A program made the translations under genes and the position numbers. Positions 17,445 through 25,889 of a stretch of 64,000 nt of DNA are shown here, piece by piece; the first letter of the stretch is position 1, and each line of letters begins with the position of its first letter. The notes beneath the pieces were generated by a model, which did not search any database, was not told the DNA's origin, and saw only the letters and a list, made by a program, of their open reading frames with translations. The DNA is from an uncultured Sphingomonadaceae bacterium (GTDB lineage: Bacteria; Pseudomonadota; Alphaproteobacteria; Sphingomonadales; Sphingomonadaceae). The stretch covers positions 1 through 64,000 of the forward strand of contig CADCVW010000030.1 in assembly GCA_902806235.1 (NCBI GenBank), in the 5' to 3' direction.

Positions 17445-17548
17445 TCTCCGCTTCAAGGGAGGAACTCTTTGCAGAAGCCAACCGCCTGAGAGGGTAGGAT
17501 GCCGGACAGTCCTACCCCAACCCATCCCCTGAAGGGGGAGGGGCTTAG
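17445..17548. repeat. degenerate copy of intergenic repeat family A
   Basis: Contains CCGCTTCAAGGGAGG near the left end and CCCCTGAAGGGGGAGGGGCTT near the right end, matching the ends of the family A elements, plus AGGATGCCGGACAGTCCT in the middle. It separates the phaC stop from the phasin promoter region. Confidence 0.45.
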
Positions 17549-17551
17549 ACA

Positions 17552-19297
17552 TCACCGTTCTTTTACGTACCGCCCCGGCGCGTCCTCGATCGCCGGCAGC
17601 TTGCCCGCGCCCGGCACCCGCGCGCCTGTCGCGGGCACGAGCTCGCCCGCGTGCGGCTCGAGCCAGCGCAGCCAGTCGGGCCACCAGCTTCCCTTGTTCT
17701 CCGTCGCGCCCGCGACGAACTCCTCCAGGGTGCCCACCGGCTGGTCGTTGGTCCAGTGCTGGTACTTGCCCGCGTCCGGCGGGTTGACCACGCCCGCGAT
17801 GTGGCCGGAGCCGGCGAGCACGAAACGCACCGGCCCCCGGAAATGATGGGTGATCTTCCACACGCTCTTCGCGGGCGCGATATGGTCCTCGCGCCCGGCC
17901 TGGACGTAGGCGGGCGTTTCCACTTTCCCCAAGTCAATCGGCGTCCCAGCGACCGACACTCCGCCCGGCTTGGCGAGCAGGTTGTCGCGGTACAGGTCGC
18001 GGAGATACGTCCCGTGCCACTTGGCGGGCAGGTGGGTGACGTCGCCGTTCCAGTGGAGCAGATCGAACGCCGGATAGTCCTCGCCCAGCATGTAGTGGTC
18101 GACGACGTAGCGCCAGATCAGCTCGGGGCCCCGCAAAGCGTTGAACGCGGCGCTCATCAGCCGCCCGTCCATCACGCCCCCGCCGCTCGTGGCCCCGATC
18201 AACCCGAACATCTCGTCGCCGATGAAGTGCTGCAGCTCGCCCGCGTCCTCGAAGTCGACCTGGGCTGTGAAGAAGGTCGCGCTGCGAACCTTTTCGGCCT
18301 CGCCTCGCGCGGGGAGGTAAGCGAGCGCCGCGGCCAACGTCGTTCCTGCGACGCAGTAGCCGATCGCGTTCACAGCCGGTACGTCGAGGAGGTCGCGCAC
18401 CGTGTCCACCGCGTCCACGATGCCGCCGAGGATGTAGTCGTCTTGGGTGACGTCTTTCATGCTCTCGTCCGCGGACTTCCAGGAGACGATGAACACCGTC
18501 AGCCCCTGCGCCACCGCCCAGCGGATGAAGCTCTTCTTCTCGTTGAGGTCGAGGATGTAGAAGCGATTGATCCACGGCGGGAAGATGAGGACGGGCACCT
18601 CCCGCACGCTTTCCGTCGTCGGGCTGTACTGGACGAGTTGGTAGAGCGGCGTTTCCTTGACCACCTTGCCCGGCGTCACCGCGATGTTGCGCCCGACCTC
18701 GAAGGCGTCGGGGTCGGTGTGGGTGAGCTGGCCCTTCGCCACGTCGCGCAGCAGGTATTCCATGCCTTTCGCCAGGTTCTCGCCGCGGGTCGCAAGCGTG
18801 CGCTCGATCACCACCGGGTTGGTCCAAGGGAAGTTCGCCGGGCTCATCGCGTCGAGGATGCTCCGCAAGTTGAAGCGCAGCCGCTCCCGCGCGCGGTCGT
18901 CCAGTGGCAGCCGGTCGACGCTCCCCAGCGCGGCCTGCGTGGCTGCCAGATAGGTTCGCGCCAGCGCGTCGAACGGCGGCTGCCGCCACGGCGGCGCGGC
19001 GAAGCGCTTGTCCTTCTCCGGCGCGGCCGCGTCGTCCGCCCCCGGCGCGAGCGCGAGCATCCGCTCCCACAAGGCGAGTCCCTGGTTCATCAGCTCCGTC
19101 TGCGCGGCGACGATCGCCCGCGGGTCGAACATGGCGGGCATTGCGGGCGCGTCGGCGTCTGCAGCGCGTTCCAGCTGCTCGCTCCAGAAGCGCGCCACCA
19201 GCTCGCCCGCGCGCGCCGCGGACGCGGCCCAGGCCTGCGCGTCCTCCGGGCCGGGCGCGAGGATCGGCGGGTGCGGCTGGGCTTCGGGCGTGGCCAT
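17552..19297 (-). CDS. phaC: class I polyhydroxyalkanoate synthase
   Basis: 581 residues. PhaC polymerises (R)-3-hydroxyacyl-CoA into storage polyester at the granule surface. The lipase-box variant GYCVAGTT carries the nucleophile Cys315; Asp471 (GREDHIAP) and His499 (GSGHIAGV) complete the triad. The PWINRFYILDLNEKKSFIRW and WWPDWLRWL segments are typical of class I enzymes, which act without PhaE or PhaR subunits. phaA and phaB are not in the window. It is divergent from the aminotransferase gene with a 73-base gap. Confidence 0.97.
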   Translation of the reverse strand: MATPEAQPHPPILAPGPEDAQAWAASAARAGELVARFWSEQLERAADADAPAMPAMFDPRAIVAAQTELMNQGLALWERMLALAPGADDAAAPEKDKRFAAPPWRQPPFDALARTYLAATQAALGSVDRLPLDDRARERLRFNLRSILDAMSPANFPWTNPVVIERTLATRGENLAKGMEYLLRDVAKGQLTHTDPDAFEVGRNIAVTPGKVVKETPLYQLVQYSPTTESVREVPVLIFPPWINRFYILDLNEKKSFIRWAVAQGLTVFIVSWKSADESMKDVTQDDYILGGIVDAVDTVRDLLDVPAVNAIGYCVAGTTLAAALAYLPARGEAEKVRSATFFTAQVDFEDAGELQHFIGDEMFGLIGATSGGGVMDGRLMSAAFNALRGPELIWRYVVDHYMLGEDYPAFDLLHWNGDVTHLPAKWHGTYLRDLYRDNLLAKPGGVSVAGTPIDLGKVETPAYVQAGREDHIAPAKSVWKITHHFRGPVRFVLAGSGHIAGVVNPPDAGKYQHWTNDQPVGTLEEFVAGATENKGSWWPDWLRWLEPHAGELVPATGARVPGAGKLPAIEDAPGRYVKER

Positions 19298-19370
19298 CGC
19301 GGCGCTCTCCTTGGCGGGCGGGGTTTCCGCCCATTATAGCGGTTCAACGCTCGAAGGGCAGGGACGGCGC

Positions 19371-20573
19371 ATGACCGAAGACTTCTACCGCATACGTCGC
19401 CTGCCGCCCTACGTCATCGCGGAGGTGAACGCGATGCGGGCGCAGGCTCGCGCCGCGGGCGAGGACGTGATCGACCTCGGCATGGGCAACCCCGATCTTC
19501 CGCCTCCGCCCCACGTCCTCGACAAGCTCGCGGAGGTCGCGCGCAAGCCGGACGCGCACGGCTATTCCGCGTCCAAGGGCATCCCGGGCCTCCGCCGCGC
19601 GCAGGCCGCTTATTACCAGCGCCGCTTCGGCGTCGATCTCGACCCGGAGTCAGAGATCGTCGTCACGCTCGGCTCCAAGGAAGGGCTCGCCAATCTGGCG
19701 CAGGCGATCACCGCGCCCGGCGACGTGGTGCTCGCGCCCAACCCGTCCTACCCGATCCACACGTTCGGCTTCATCATCGCCGGCGCGACGATCCGCTCGG
19801 TGCCCGTCACCCCCGACGAGCGCTATTTCGAGAGCCTGGAGCGCGCGGTGAAGTTCACCGTGCCCAAGCCCAGCGTGCTGGTAATGGGCTACCCGTCTAA
19901 TCCGACGGCGGAGACGGTGGACCTGCCCTTCTACGAGCGGGTGGTCGCCTTCGCCCGCGAGCACGGGCTTTGGTTGCTGTCCGACCTCGCCTATTCGGAG
20001 ATCTACTTCGACGGCGCGCCGACGCCGTCGATCCTTCAAGTGCCCGGCGCGAAGGACGTCGCGGTCGAGTTCACCTCCATGTCGAAGACCTATAGCATGG
20101 CCGGCTGGCGCGTCGGCTTCGCCGCGGGCAGCCCCAGGCTCATTGCCGCGCTGACGCGGGTGAAGTCCTACCTCGACTACGGCGCCTTCACGCCCATCCA
20201 GGCCGCAGCGGTGGCGGCGCTCAACGGCCCGCAGGACATCGTGGAGGAGAACCGTCGGTTGTACCGCCGCCGCCGCGACATGCTGGTCGACAGCTTTGCC
20301 CGCGCCGGCTGGGAAATCCCGCCGCCCCGCGCCTCCATGTTCGCCTGGGCCCCGCTGCCTCCCGCGCTCGCGCACCTGGGGTCGCTCGAGTTCTCCAAGC
20401 AGCTCCTCACTCATGCCCGCGTCGCCGTCGCTCCCGGCGTCGGCTACGGCGAGGACGGCGAGGGCTATGTCCGCATCGCGCTGGTGGAGAACGAGCAGCG
20501 GCTGCGGCAAGCGGCGCGGAACGTGAAGCGGTACCTTGCGAGCATGGGGGTGAACGCGGGGCCGGCGGGGTAA
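19371..20573 (+). CDS. PLP-dependent class I aminotransferase (AlaC/DapL-like)
   Basis: 400 residues from the ATG at 19371. The fold-type I signatures are all present: DLGMGNPDLPPP, GYSASKGIPGLRRA, NPSYPIHTFG, MGYPSNPTAETV, LSDLAYSEIYFDG and the PLP lysine in SMSKTYSMAGWRVGF (Lys239). The closest described relatives are AlaC-type glutamate-pyruvate aminotransferases, often annotated as LL-diaminopimelate aminotransferase; the assignment between them is not certain from sequence. Being next to homoserine dehydrogenase (after an inserted segment) fits an amino-acid biosynthesis role. Confidence 0.9.
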   Translation: MTEDFYRIRRLPPYVIAEVNAMRAQARAAGEDVIDLGMGNPDLPPPPHVLDKLAEVARKPDAHGYSASKGIPGLRRAQAAYYQRRFGVDLDPESEIVVTLGSKEGLANLAQAITAPGDVVLAPNPSYPIHTFGFIIAGATIRSVPVTPDERYFESLERAVKFTVPKPSVLVMGYPSNPTAETVDLPFYERVVAFAREHGLWLLSDLAYSEIYFDGAPTPSILQVPGAKDVAVEFTSMSKTYSMAGWRVGFAAGSPRLIAALTRVKSYLDYGAFTPIQAAAVAALNGPQDIVEENRRLYRRRRDMLVDSFARAGWEIPPPRASMFAWAPLPPALAHLGSLEFSKQLLTHARVAVAPGVGYGEDGEGYVRIALVENEQRLRQAARNVKRYLASMGVNAGPAG

Positions 20574-20575
20574 GC

Positions 20576-20599
20576 GTCCGCTATAGGTGGAAAGCGGAC
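20576..20599. repeat. 24-base palindromic repeat, family D copy 1
   Basis: GTCCGCT-ATAGGTGGAA-AGCGGAC: 7-bp inverted arms around a 10-base loop. It begins two bases after the aminotransferase stop codon and marks the left edge of the accessory segment. Loop and arm lengths match the other family D copies. Confidence 0.75.
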
Positions 20600-20727
20600 T
20601 CTCAATCATGAGCATTGGCCCGTGCTGGCAGAGGTAGCCCAACACCGGCCGTTGGTCGCCAGGATTGACGCCCAAAGCGCGCGGGCGCAGCCGTTTCTGA
20701 CAATGAATCAAAGGGCTGGAGCGACGC

Positions 20728-21711
20728 ATGACACCACCACCTGAAGCCATGCTGTGGGCGCTTGCCGGAGGCCACTATCTGCCACGTTGCTTGCAGATAG
20801 TCGCCGAACTCGGCGTTGCCGACGCACTCGGCGATGAGCCGGCCGGCACCGAGCGGCTTGCGGGGGAAATCGGTGCGCATCCCGATGCACTTCATCGCAT
20901 GCTGCGCTTGCTTGCCGCGCATGGCGTCTTCTCCGTCCAACCCGAAGGCTGGACGCACAGCGAACTGTCGCGCTTCCTGCGCACCGATCACCCACGCTCG
21001 ATGCGGGGCTTCGCGCGCATGATGGGCAGCGAGGGCCAGTGGGCGGCGGCTGGCGCGCTTTCGGTGTCGGCGCGCACGGGGAAGGCTGGCGTGTTGGAGG
21101 CATTTGGGCAGCAGTTCTGGGACTATTACCTCGACCATCCGGAGGAGGGTCGCGTGTTCGATGATGCGATGACGGCCAAGTCGCACGCCGAGCTGGCCGA
21201 GTTGAGGCGCGTGCTCGATTTTTCTCGTTACGGCATGATCGCCGACATCGGTGGTGGTCGCGGCCATACGCTAGCGAACGTACTTGAAGCGGCGCCGGAA
21301 GCTCGCGGCATTTTGTTCGATTTGCCGGATGTGATTGCGGCCGCGCCGGACCATCGCCGTATCGAGAAGCAAGCAGGAAGCTTCTTCACCGACCCGCTGC
21401 CTGCGGCGGATGCCTACATCCTGAGCAACATTCTCCACGACTGGCCCGACCCCGAGTGCATAGCGATCCTGAAGGCGATCAAGCAGGCTGCGCCCTCCCA
21501 TGCCGAACTGCTGATTGTCGAGAACCTGCTGTTCGAAGGCGAAGGGCCACACCCTTCCAAGGTGCTGGATATCGTCATGCTCGCGGCCACCGGCGGACGC
21601 GAACGGACGGAGGGTCAGTATGATGAGCTGTTGCGCGCCGCCGGCTGGACGCTCGGCCGCGTGCTGCCGACGAATGCACCCCTGTCGGTTATCGTCGCGA
21701 AGCCAAATTAG
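20728..21711 (+). CDS. SAM-dependent O-methyltransferase (acetylserotonin/hydroxyneurosporene type)
   Basis: 327 residues. The N-terminal half is a winged-helix dimerisation domain (LPRCLQIVAELGVADALG, LHRMLRLLAAHGVFS). The C-terminal half is the Rossmann methyltransferase fold with ADIGGGRGHTLANVLEAAP (SAM binding), FDLPDVIAAAP and ILHDWPDPECIAIL, whose HDW supplies the catalytic base in this family of small-molecule O-methyltransferases. No partner biosynthetic genes are adjacent, so the substrate is unknown. Its codon use is slightly less GC-biased than its housekeeping neighbours, in keeping with the accessory nature of the segment. Confidence 0.9.
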   Translation: MTPPPEAMLWALAGGHYLPRCLQIVAELGVADALGDEPAGTERLAGEIGAHPDALHRMLRLLAAHGVFSVQPEGWTHSELSRFLRTDHPRSMRGFARMMGSEGQWAAAGALSVSARTGKAGVLEAFGQQFWDYYLDHPEEGRVFDDAMTAKSHAELAELRRVLDFSRYGMIADIGGGRGHTLANVLEAAPEARGILFDLPDVIAAAPDHRRIEKQAGSFFTDPLPAADAYILSNILHDWPDPECIAILKAIKQAAPSHAELLIVENLLFEGEGPHPSKVLDIVMLAATGGRERTEGQYDELLRAAGWTLGRVLPTNAPLSVIVAKPN

Positions 21712-21915
21712 GGCCGACTACAACCTGCCAACAGCATCCTGCTGAGAAGTAGACGGTCGGCCTTCGGCCATCACGTGGAACAGGACAGGCTGTTCGCATC
21801 GCGCCCACGAGGGCTCCGACCGCGACGGCGACTCCAATCCGCGGCGTTGCGTCCGCCACCGCTCGCGCCCATGCTCTCGTTGCCCGACCCAGGGGTGCTG
21901 CGAAGGAGGAGCACG

Positions 21916-22920
21916 ATGCGCGCGATGGTCCTGCGGCAGCCCGGCGGACTCGACCGGCTCGAGCCCGCCCAACTACCTGACGCGGGCGAGCCTGGCCGCG
22001 GCGAAATCCTGGTCCGTCTCGCCGCCAGTTCGCTCAACTACCACGACTACGCCGTGGTCGTCGGTGCCATCAAGACGCCCGATCGCCGCATCCCCATGTC
22101 GGACGGCGCGGGCGAGGTGCTCGCCGTGGGCGAGGGCGTGACGGAGTTCCGGGCCGGCGACCGCGTGGTCTCTACTTTTTTCCCCTTCTGGCTCGACGGT
22201 CGGCCGGACGAGCGGCTGCTGGCCGGCGTGCCGGGCGACTCCGCCGAGGGCTACGCGCGCGAGCTGGCGGTCGCGCCCGCCACCGCTTTCACCCGCGCGC
22301 CGGCCGGCTACGATCACCGGGAGGCCGCGACGCTGCCCTGCGCCGCACTGACCGCGTGGCGCGCGCTGGTGCCCAACGGTCCGCTCAAGGCCGGCGACCA
22401 TGTCCTCGTCCAGGGCACGGGCGGCGTGTCGGTCTTCGCGCTCCAGTTCGCCAAGGCGATGGGCGCGACGGTAATAGCCACCTCCTCGTCCGACGACAAA
22501 CTCGAGCGGCTCCGCGCGCTCGGCGCCGACCACCTGGTCAACTACAAGGCGGAGCCCAAGTGGGGCGCCAAGGCGCGCGAGCTGTCGAACGGTGGCGTCG
22601 ACCACGTGGTCGAGATTGGCGGCGCGGGCACGCTGCCGCAGTCGATCGCCGCCGCGCGCCTGGGCGGCCACATATCCTTGATCGGCGTGCTCGCTGGGCT
22701 TGCCGGGCAAGTGCCGACCGCCCTGCTCATGCAGAAGCAGGTCCGGCTCGAGGGCATCACCGTCGGCACGCGCCGCCAGCAGCTCGACATGATCCGCGCG
22801 ATCGAGGCGACCGGCATCCGTCCTGTGATCGACCGGAGCTTGCCGCTCGCCGAACTGGCCGATGCCTTCCGCTGGCAAGAGACGGGGCGGCACTTCGGCA
22901 AGATCTGCATTGACATCTAG
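21916..22920 (+). CDS. zinc-type alcohol dehydrogenase / quinone reductase family (MDR) oxidoreductase
   Basis: 334 residues from the ATG at 21916, preceded by AAGGAGGAGCACG; the frame is open further upstream but without a ribosome-binding site. The GroES-like N-terminal domain (RLAASSLNYHDYAVVVG, MSDGAGEVLAVGEGVTEFRAGDRV) is followed by a Rossmann domain with LVQGTGGVSVFALQFAKAMGATVIAT. The zinc-ligand cysteines of classical alcohol dehydrogenases are absent, so this is closer to NADPH:quinone reductase-like members. Physiological substrate unknown. Confidence 0.9.
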   Translation: MRAMVLRQPGGLDRLEPAQLPDAGEPGRGEILVRLAASSLNYHDYAVVVGAIKTPDRRIPMSDGAGEVLAVGEGVTEFRAGDRVVSTFFPFWLDGRPDERLLAGVPGDSAEGYARELAVAPATAFTRAPAGYDHREAATLPCAALTAWRALVPNGPLKAGDHVLVQGTGGVSVFALQFAKAMGATVIATSSSDDKLERLRALGADHLVNYKAEPKWGAKARELSNGGVDHVVEIGGAGTLPQSIAAARLGGHISLIGVLAGLAGQVPTALLMQKQVRLEGITVGTRRQQLDMIRAIEATGIRPVIDRSLPLAELADAFRWQETGRHFGKICIDI

Positions 22921-22943
22921 GCCCGCGCAGGGACGGCTCTCCT

Positions 22944-23288
22944 TTACACGCTCAGAAAGGCCGTGACCGTATCGGGTTCGCGCCCATGCCGGTCTTTAGC
23001 GACGACCCAGGGCTTGCCTGAAAGCTGACGTCTTACGCGTAGCTTCGGCCTTGCTCCGAACGTCCGCTCATGGTGGAAAGCGGACCTATCGCGGTTGCGA
23101 CAACTTTCGCCAACCCATACGCCGAAACCGATGCCGTAGAGCGCAAACAGGGCCGAACAGGCCAGAGCATCGTAAGTAAGCGTCAGAGACGACAGCGAGG
23201 TAGCTAACCCGTACAGCGTGGTGAGCAGAAATGTTCCAATCCAGAGAGGGACTGAAGCCTTCATGACGGCACGGTTCGGCTCTTGCAT
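22944..23288 (-). CDS. small hypothetical membrane protein with repeat-derived tail
   Basis: 114 residues from an ATG at 23288. Residues ~10-57 form two hydrophobic segments (SVPLWIGTFLLTTLYGLA and LACSALFALYGIGFGVWVG). The remainder (CRNRDRSAFHHERTFGARPKL onwards) is hydrophilic and is translated through family D repeat copy 2, suggesting the original 3' end was replaced by repeat DNA. No family recognised. The membrane half looks like real coding sequence; the tail may not be. Confidence 0.45.
   Translation of the reverse strand: MQEPNRAVMKASVPLWIGTFLLTTLYGLATSLSSLTLTYDALACSALFALYGIGFGVWVGESCRNRDRSAFHHERTFGARPKLRVRRQLSGKPWVVAKDRHGREPDTVTAFLSV
23062..23085. repeat. 24-base palindromic repeat, family D copy 2
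   Basis: GTCCGCT-CATGGTGGAA-AGCGGAC, with the same 7-bp arms and 10-base loop as copy 1. It lies within the 3' part of the small membrane protein frame on the opposite strand. Confidence 0.75.
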
Positions 23289-23333
23289 CACAGTCTTCCA
23301 GTTGACGCTTGCATTGTCTCACTATGGCCGAAT

Positions 23334-23357
23334 GTCCGCAATGTGTCGGAAGCGGAC
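23334..23357. repeat. 24-base palindromic repeat, family D copy 3
   Basis: GTCCGCA-ATGTGTCGGA-AGCGGAC; 6 of 7 arm positions pair. It is 11 bases from copy 4, giving a tandem pair in the divergent intergenic region before the small gene at 23432. Confidence 0.65.
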
Positions 23358-23368
23358 CGCCGCCGAAC

Positions 23369-23392
23369 GTGCGCTAAGGGTATATAGCGGAC
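23369..23392. repeat. 24-base palindromic repeat, family D copy 4
   Basis: GTGCGCT-AAGGGTATAT-AGCGGAC; one arm mismatch and a diverged loop, but the same total length and layout as the other copies. Confidence 0.5.
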
Positions 23393-23431
23393 ACTGCAGG
23401 CTGGTATGCCTCGCTGACAAGGGGGAACTCC

Positions 23432-23563
23432 ATGGGTCGCGACTGGCATAAGCTCTGGTTCAACGTCGCAGCTTTGGTGGTTGGGGCCGTCGGGCCTGTC
23501 TTCTTTCTCGGGGCAGCAGGTATTCCAGAGCCCGCGCGCCTCACTCTCGACCTACTCAGCTAG
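23432..23563 (+). CDS. 43-residue single-pass membrane protein
   Basis: An ATG with a strong AAGGGGGAACTCC ribosome-binding site begins MGRDWHKLWFNVAALVVGAV, one hydrophobic segment to about residue 30, ending in PARLTLDLLS. No family recognised. It is followed 15 bases later by another membrane-protein frame that contains an internal stop, so the two look like a small operon of which the second gene has decayed. Confidence 0.45.
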   Translation: MGRDWHKLWFNVAALVVGAVGPVFFLGAAGIPEPARLTLDLLS

Positions 23564-23578
23564 CCAATCGACGGCAAC

Positions 23579-23926
23579 ATGAGCTATCGGGAACCTACCG
23601 TCCGGTTTGTGTCGGCTCTGGCAGGAGGGTTTCTCCTAGGATGAGGTGTCACCATCTGGTGCCTCGGCAAATACATCTACCCCATTGCACCCGGACCGGC
23701 TCGCAAGACTGTAGTTTATGGTCTGCTCAGTTGGTTCGTGCTGGACAGCGCCGGGTCGGCACTTTCGGGCAATGAGCCGAACATTTTGTTCAATATCACC
23801 GTTCTACTCACCGCTGTGGGGCCGCTTTGGAAGGCAGGCAGAGCAGAGCACGCCGCCGTGAAAGCAAGCAACCCTGAATGTCAGCCATGGGTGGAAAGCG
23901 GAGATCAACCTTCCTCGCAGCCATAG
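23579..23926 (+). pseudogene. small membrane protein interrupted by an in-frame TGA
   Basis: Reading from the ATG at 23579, codon 22 is TGA (23642-23644), after FVSALAGGFLLG. The same frame then continues without a break for 93 more codons: TIWCLGKYIYP, KTVVYGLLSWFVLDSAGSALSG, ILFNITVLLTAVGPLWKAG. Three or four membrane segments would result. A single TGG-to-TGA change would explain it. The last ~15 codons run through repeat copy 5. The family is unknown. Confidence 0.5.
23880..23903. repeat. 24-base palindromic repeat, family D copy 5
   Basis: GTCAGCC-ATGGGTGGAA-AGCGGAG; the loop and right arm are well kept, the left arm has diverged. It lies at the 3' end of the interrupted membrane-protein frame. 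Confidence 0.6.
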
Positions 23927-24246
23927 CTGTGCAGAAACGCGGAAGGAGATACGCCAGTGCCGCTGTTCGTGAAGGTCCGCTTACCACCACGAAGGACGGT
24001 CAACCGGAGGTCGGCTTATGATCCAGCCACACACGGGTTCGACGTCTTTGGCACTCAAGCAGTACCACGTTTGGCAAAAGGTCCGGGGCGATGCGCAGCG
24101 GATCGTGAACACCGAAGTGCACGATCAGGGAGGCATGCATGATACGGTCGCGCTGGCTCCTTGCTTGCAACAGCCGCGGATGCGGCGCTTAACAGGGTGA
24201 TAGGGGGGACCAGAACGGCTTTCCCTCCGTTCGGAGAGGAACAGTC
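23927..24246. other. non-coding stretch before the CHRD protein gene
   Basis: About 320 bases in which I see no convincing gene. Short open frames exist on the plus strand but lack ribosome-binding sites and protein-like composition. The last 40 bases are the leader of the CHRD gene, with a GGAGAGGAAC ribosome-binding site. No clear promoter boxes. Confidence 0.5.
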
Positions 24247-24852
24247 ATGAAGACCAGCAAGCGACTATTGGCCGTTCTCACAGCTGCGGTCGCGATCCCG
24301 TCAGCCGGCAACGCTGCAACCGTGGTTCTCAACGCAAATCTGACCGGCGCCCAAGAGTTTCCGCCCGTGGCGACCCCGGGAGCAGGAGTTGCAACCGTTA
24401 CCTTTGACGACGCAACCAATCTGCTGACCGTTCAGGCGAGCTTCGCAAATCTGCTGGGGAACACTTCGGCCGCGCATATTCATTGCTGCACGCTGCCGGG
24501 AGCCAACGCGGGAGTCGCGACGCCCGTGCCGAGCTTTCCCGGGTTTCCCACGGGCGTGACGGCGGGGTCGTACCTGCGCACTTTCGACCTGACGCAGGCG
24601 GCGAGCTACAATCCGGCCTTTGTCACGGCCAATGGCGGGACGGTAGAGTCAGCGCGGCAGGTCTTTGTGGGCGGGCTTCTGTCCGGGCGGACTTACTTCA
24701 ACGTCCATACCAGCTTGTTCCCGGGCGGCGAGATCAGGGGGCAGTTGGCGGCAGTGCCCGAGCCTGCAACCTGGGCGATGATGCTACTCGGCTTCGGGGC
24801 GGTCGGCTTCAGCCTGCGCCGTCGGCCGATGGAGGCTGCACTCACAGCATAG
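24247..24852 (+). CDS. CHRD-domain exported protein with PEPxxWA-CTERM sorting tail
   Basis: 201 residues. A signal peptide (KRLLAVLTAAVAIPSAGNAA) precedes a CHRD domain, about residues 25-165, with LTGAQEFPPVATPGAGVATVTFD, HIHCCTLPGANAGVATP and YFNVHTSLFPGGEIRGQL. The C-terminus VPEPATWAMMLLGFGAVGFSLRRR is a PEPxxWA-CTERM signal: PEP motif, hydrophobic helix, basic end. In the PEP-CTERM system an exosortase removes this tail and the protein goes to the envelope or matrix; no exosortase gene is in the window. CHRD domains occur in extracellular proteins of unknown role. Confidence 0.9.
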   Translation: MKTSKRLLAVLTAAVAIPSAGNAATVVLNANLTGAQEFPPVATPGAGVATVTFDDATNLLTVQASFANLLGNTSAAHIHCCTLPGANAGVATPVPSFPGFPTGVTAGSYLRTFDLTQAASYNPAFVTANGGTVESARQVFVGGLLSGRTYFNVHTSLFPGGEIRGQLAAVPEPATWAMMLLGFGAVGFSLRRRPMEAALTA

Positions 24853-25436
24853 TCAGGAAGCCCCGGAGAGCCCCGCCCAGGGCCTTCGGGGCACTTCCGC
24901 AGTGGCTGGGTGCCCGCGCGATCGCGATGCACCTGAGGTTTGGCTGGCGCGTCCGCACCTTGGCTTGCAGTCCAGTTCTCCCGTTCTTCGCCTTACCCCC
25001 ACGCGTGGCGCTGTAGCGGGACGCTCGGCGGGCAGCAGTTGGGATACCTTGCCGCCTGCCCAAGAGAGGCGCGGACTGGGTCCTCGCTGCTCACCGTGGA
25101 CCTGTCGGACTGTTCTTTGGCGGACCGGCGGACTTTCTCACGCATGCGCTGTTCGCGCTCGTTGGCAGCGGGCAACGGCCGGCGCTCGTGGCGAAAGGGT
25201 GGGAGTTGGGGAATGCCGGACAGCAGGACGGGCAGCCCGCTGCCTCAAGCCGCCCGCCCCTACCCGTAGGGCACCACCGGGGAAGAAGTGGCGCGCCCTG
25301 CGCCGCTTATGGGCGCTACTGGTTGAGAGTTGGTGAAGGCCGGCCCGCTTCCGGTGGGGCGCAAAGTCTGCACGGCTGCCGATGCTACGTTCGCGCGCCT
25401 TGAGCTCCGCTAACCAAGGCGCGACACGTGCAAATA
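24853..25436. other. non-coding or fully degraded stretch
   Basis: Nearly 600 bases between the CHRD gene and a broken small frame. Several frames are open by chance because of high GC, but none has both a ribosome-binding site and plausible protein composition. No hairpins or repeats stand out. Probably remnant DNA of the accessory segment. Confidence 0.45.
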
Positions 25437-25622
25437 ATGATCGACGTGCCCATCCCACCTGATCGAGTTAAGACTGTGCCAGCCACGGAGTGCGCGGACT
25501 AGGTGGTCGAGCGCGCGAACGGGTCGGTGACCGGCTACGAGAAGGGCGGCGCCTACTGCGTGTGCTTCACGGACCAGCGCACCGCCGATGCTTTCCGCGC
25601 TCGGTGGCTCCAGGCCACGTAG
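25437..25622 (+). pseudogene. broken small gene (internal TAG)
   Basis: From the ATG at 25437 the frame reads 21 codons, meets TAG at 25500-25502, and continues in frame for 39 codons (VVERANGSVTGYEKGGAYCV, CFTDQRTADAFRARWLQAT) to TAG at 25620. The part after the stop has natural protein composition. No family recognised. Could also be a short gene starting at the GTG right after the TAG. Confidence 0.35.
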
Positions 25623-25804
25623 GGGCCGCTTTGAGGCCCCGTAGAGCGTGGGCACGGGCGGCCCCGCCGAACCTGATGAAGAGCACCTCACACGGTCGTT
25701 CATACATTGTCGTCAGGCATGCAGGCTAACAAGCATGAAAACCGCCCAGGCCAAAAATGGGTAGCCTGAGCTGACTGGTGAGCGGCATTCCACTGACCGG
25801 CGGT

Positions 25805-25850
25805 GTGGTCAGTCGCTTGATAAAGGGATGGAGCCAAAGCGACTGACCAC
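25805..25850. repeat. perfect 14-bp stem-loop
   Basis: GTGGTCAGTCGCTT (25805-25818) and AAGCGACTGACCAC (25837-25850) are exact inverted complements around an 18-base loop. No T-run follows on either side. It precedes a small open frame at 25890. It may be the end of a lost mobile element, an operator, or an RNA structure. Confidence 0.5.
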
Positions 25851-25889
25851 GACGAGGTACTTGATCGATCCGGACCGACAAGCAAGCCG

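Noticed and set aside
17651..19339. 562-codon open frame on the plus strand opposite phaC
   Set aside because: It is the antisense shadow of a gene with a complete catalytic triad. Its translation is rich in Arg, His and Val repeats typical of reverse-complemented GC-rich codons and matches no family.
20576..23903. Family D repeats as a CRISPR array
   Set aside because: Spacing is irregular (11 to over 2,000 bases), the copies are imperfect, and the intervening DNA contains genes; no cas genes are present.
24018..24200. 60-codon frame before the CHRD gene
   Set aside because: No ribosome-binding site, mixed composition, and it ends just before the CHRD leader with no coupling.
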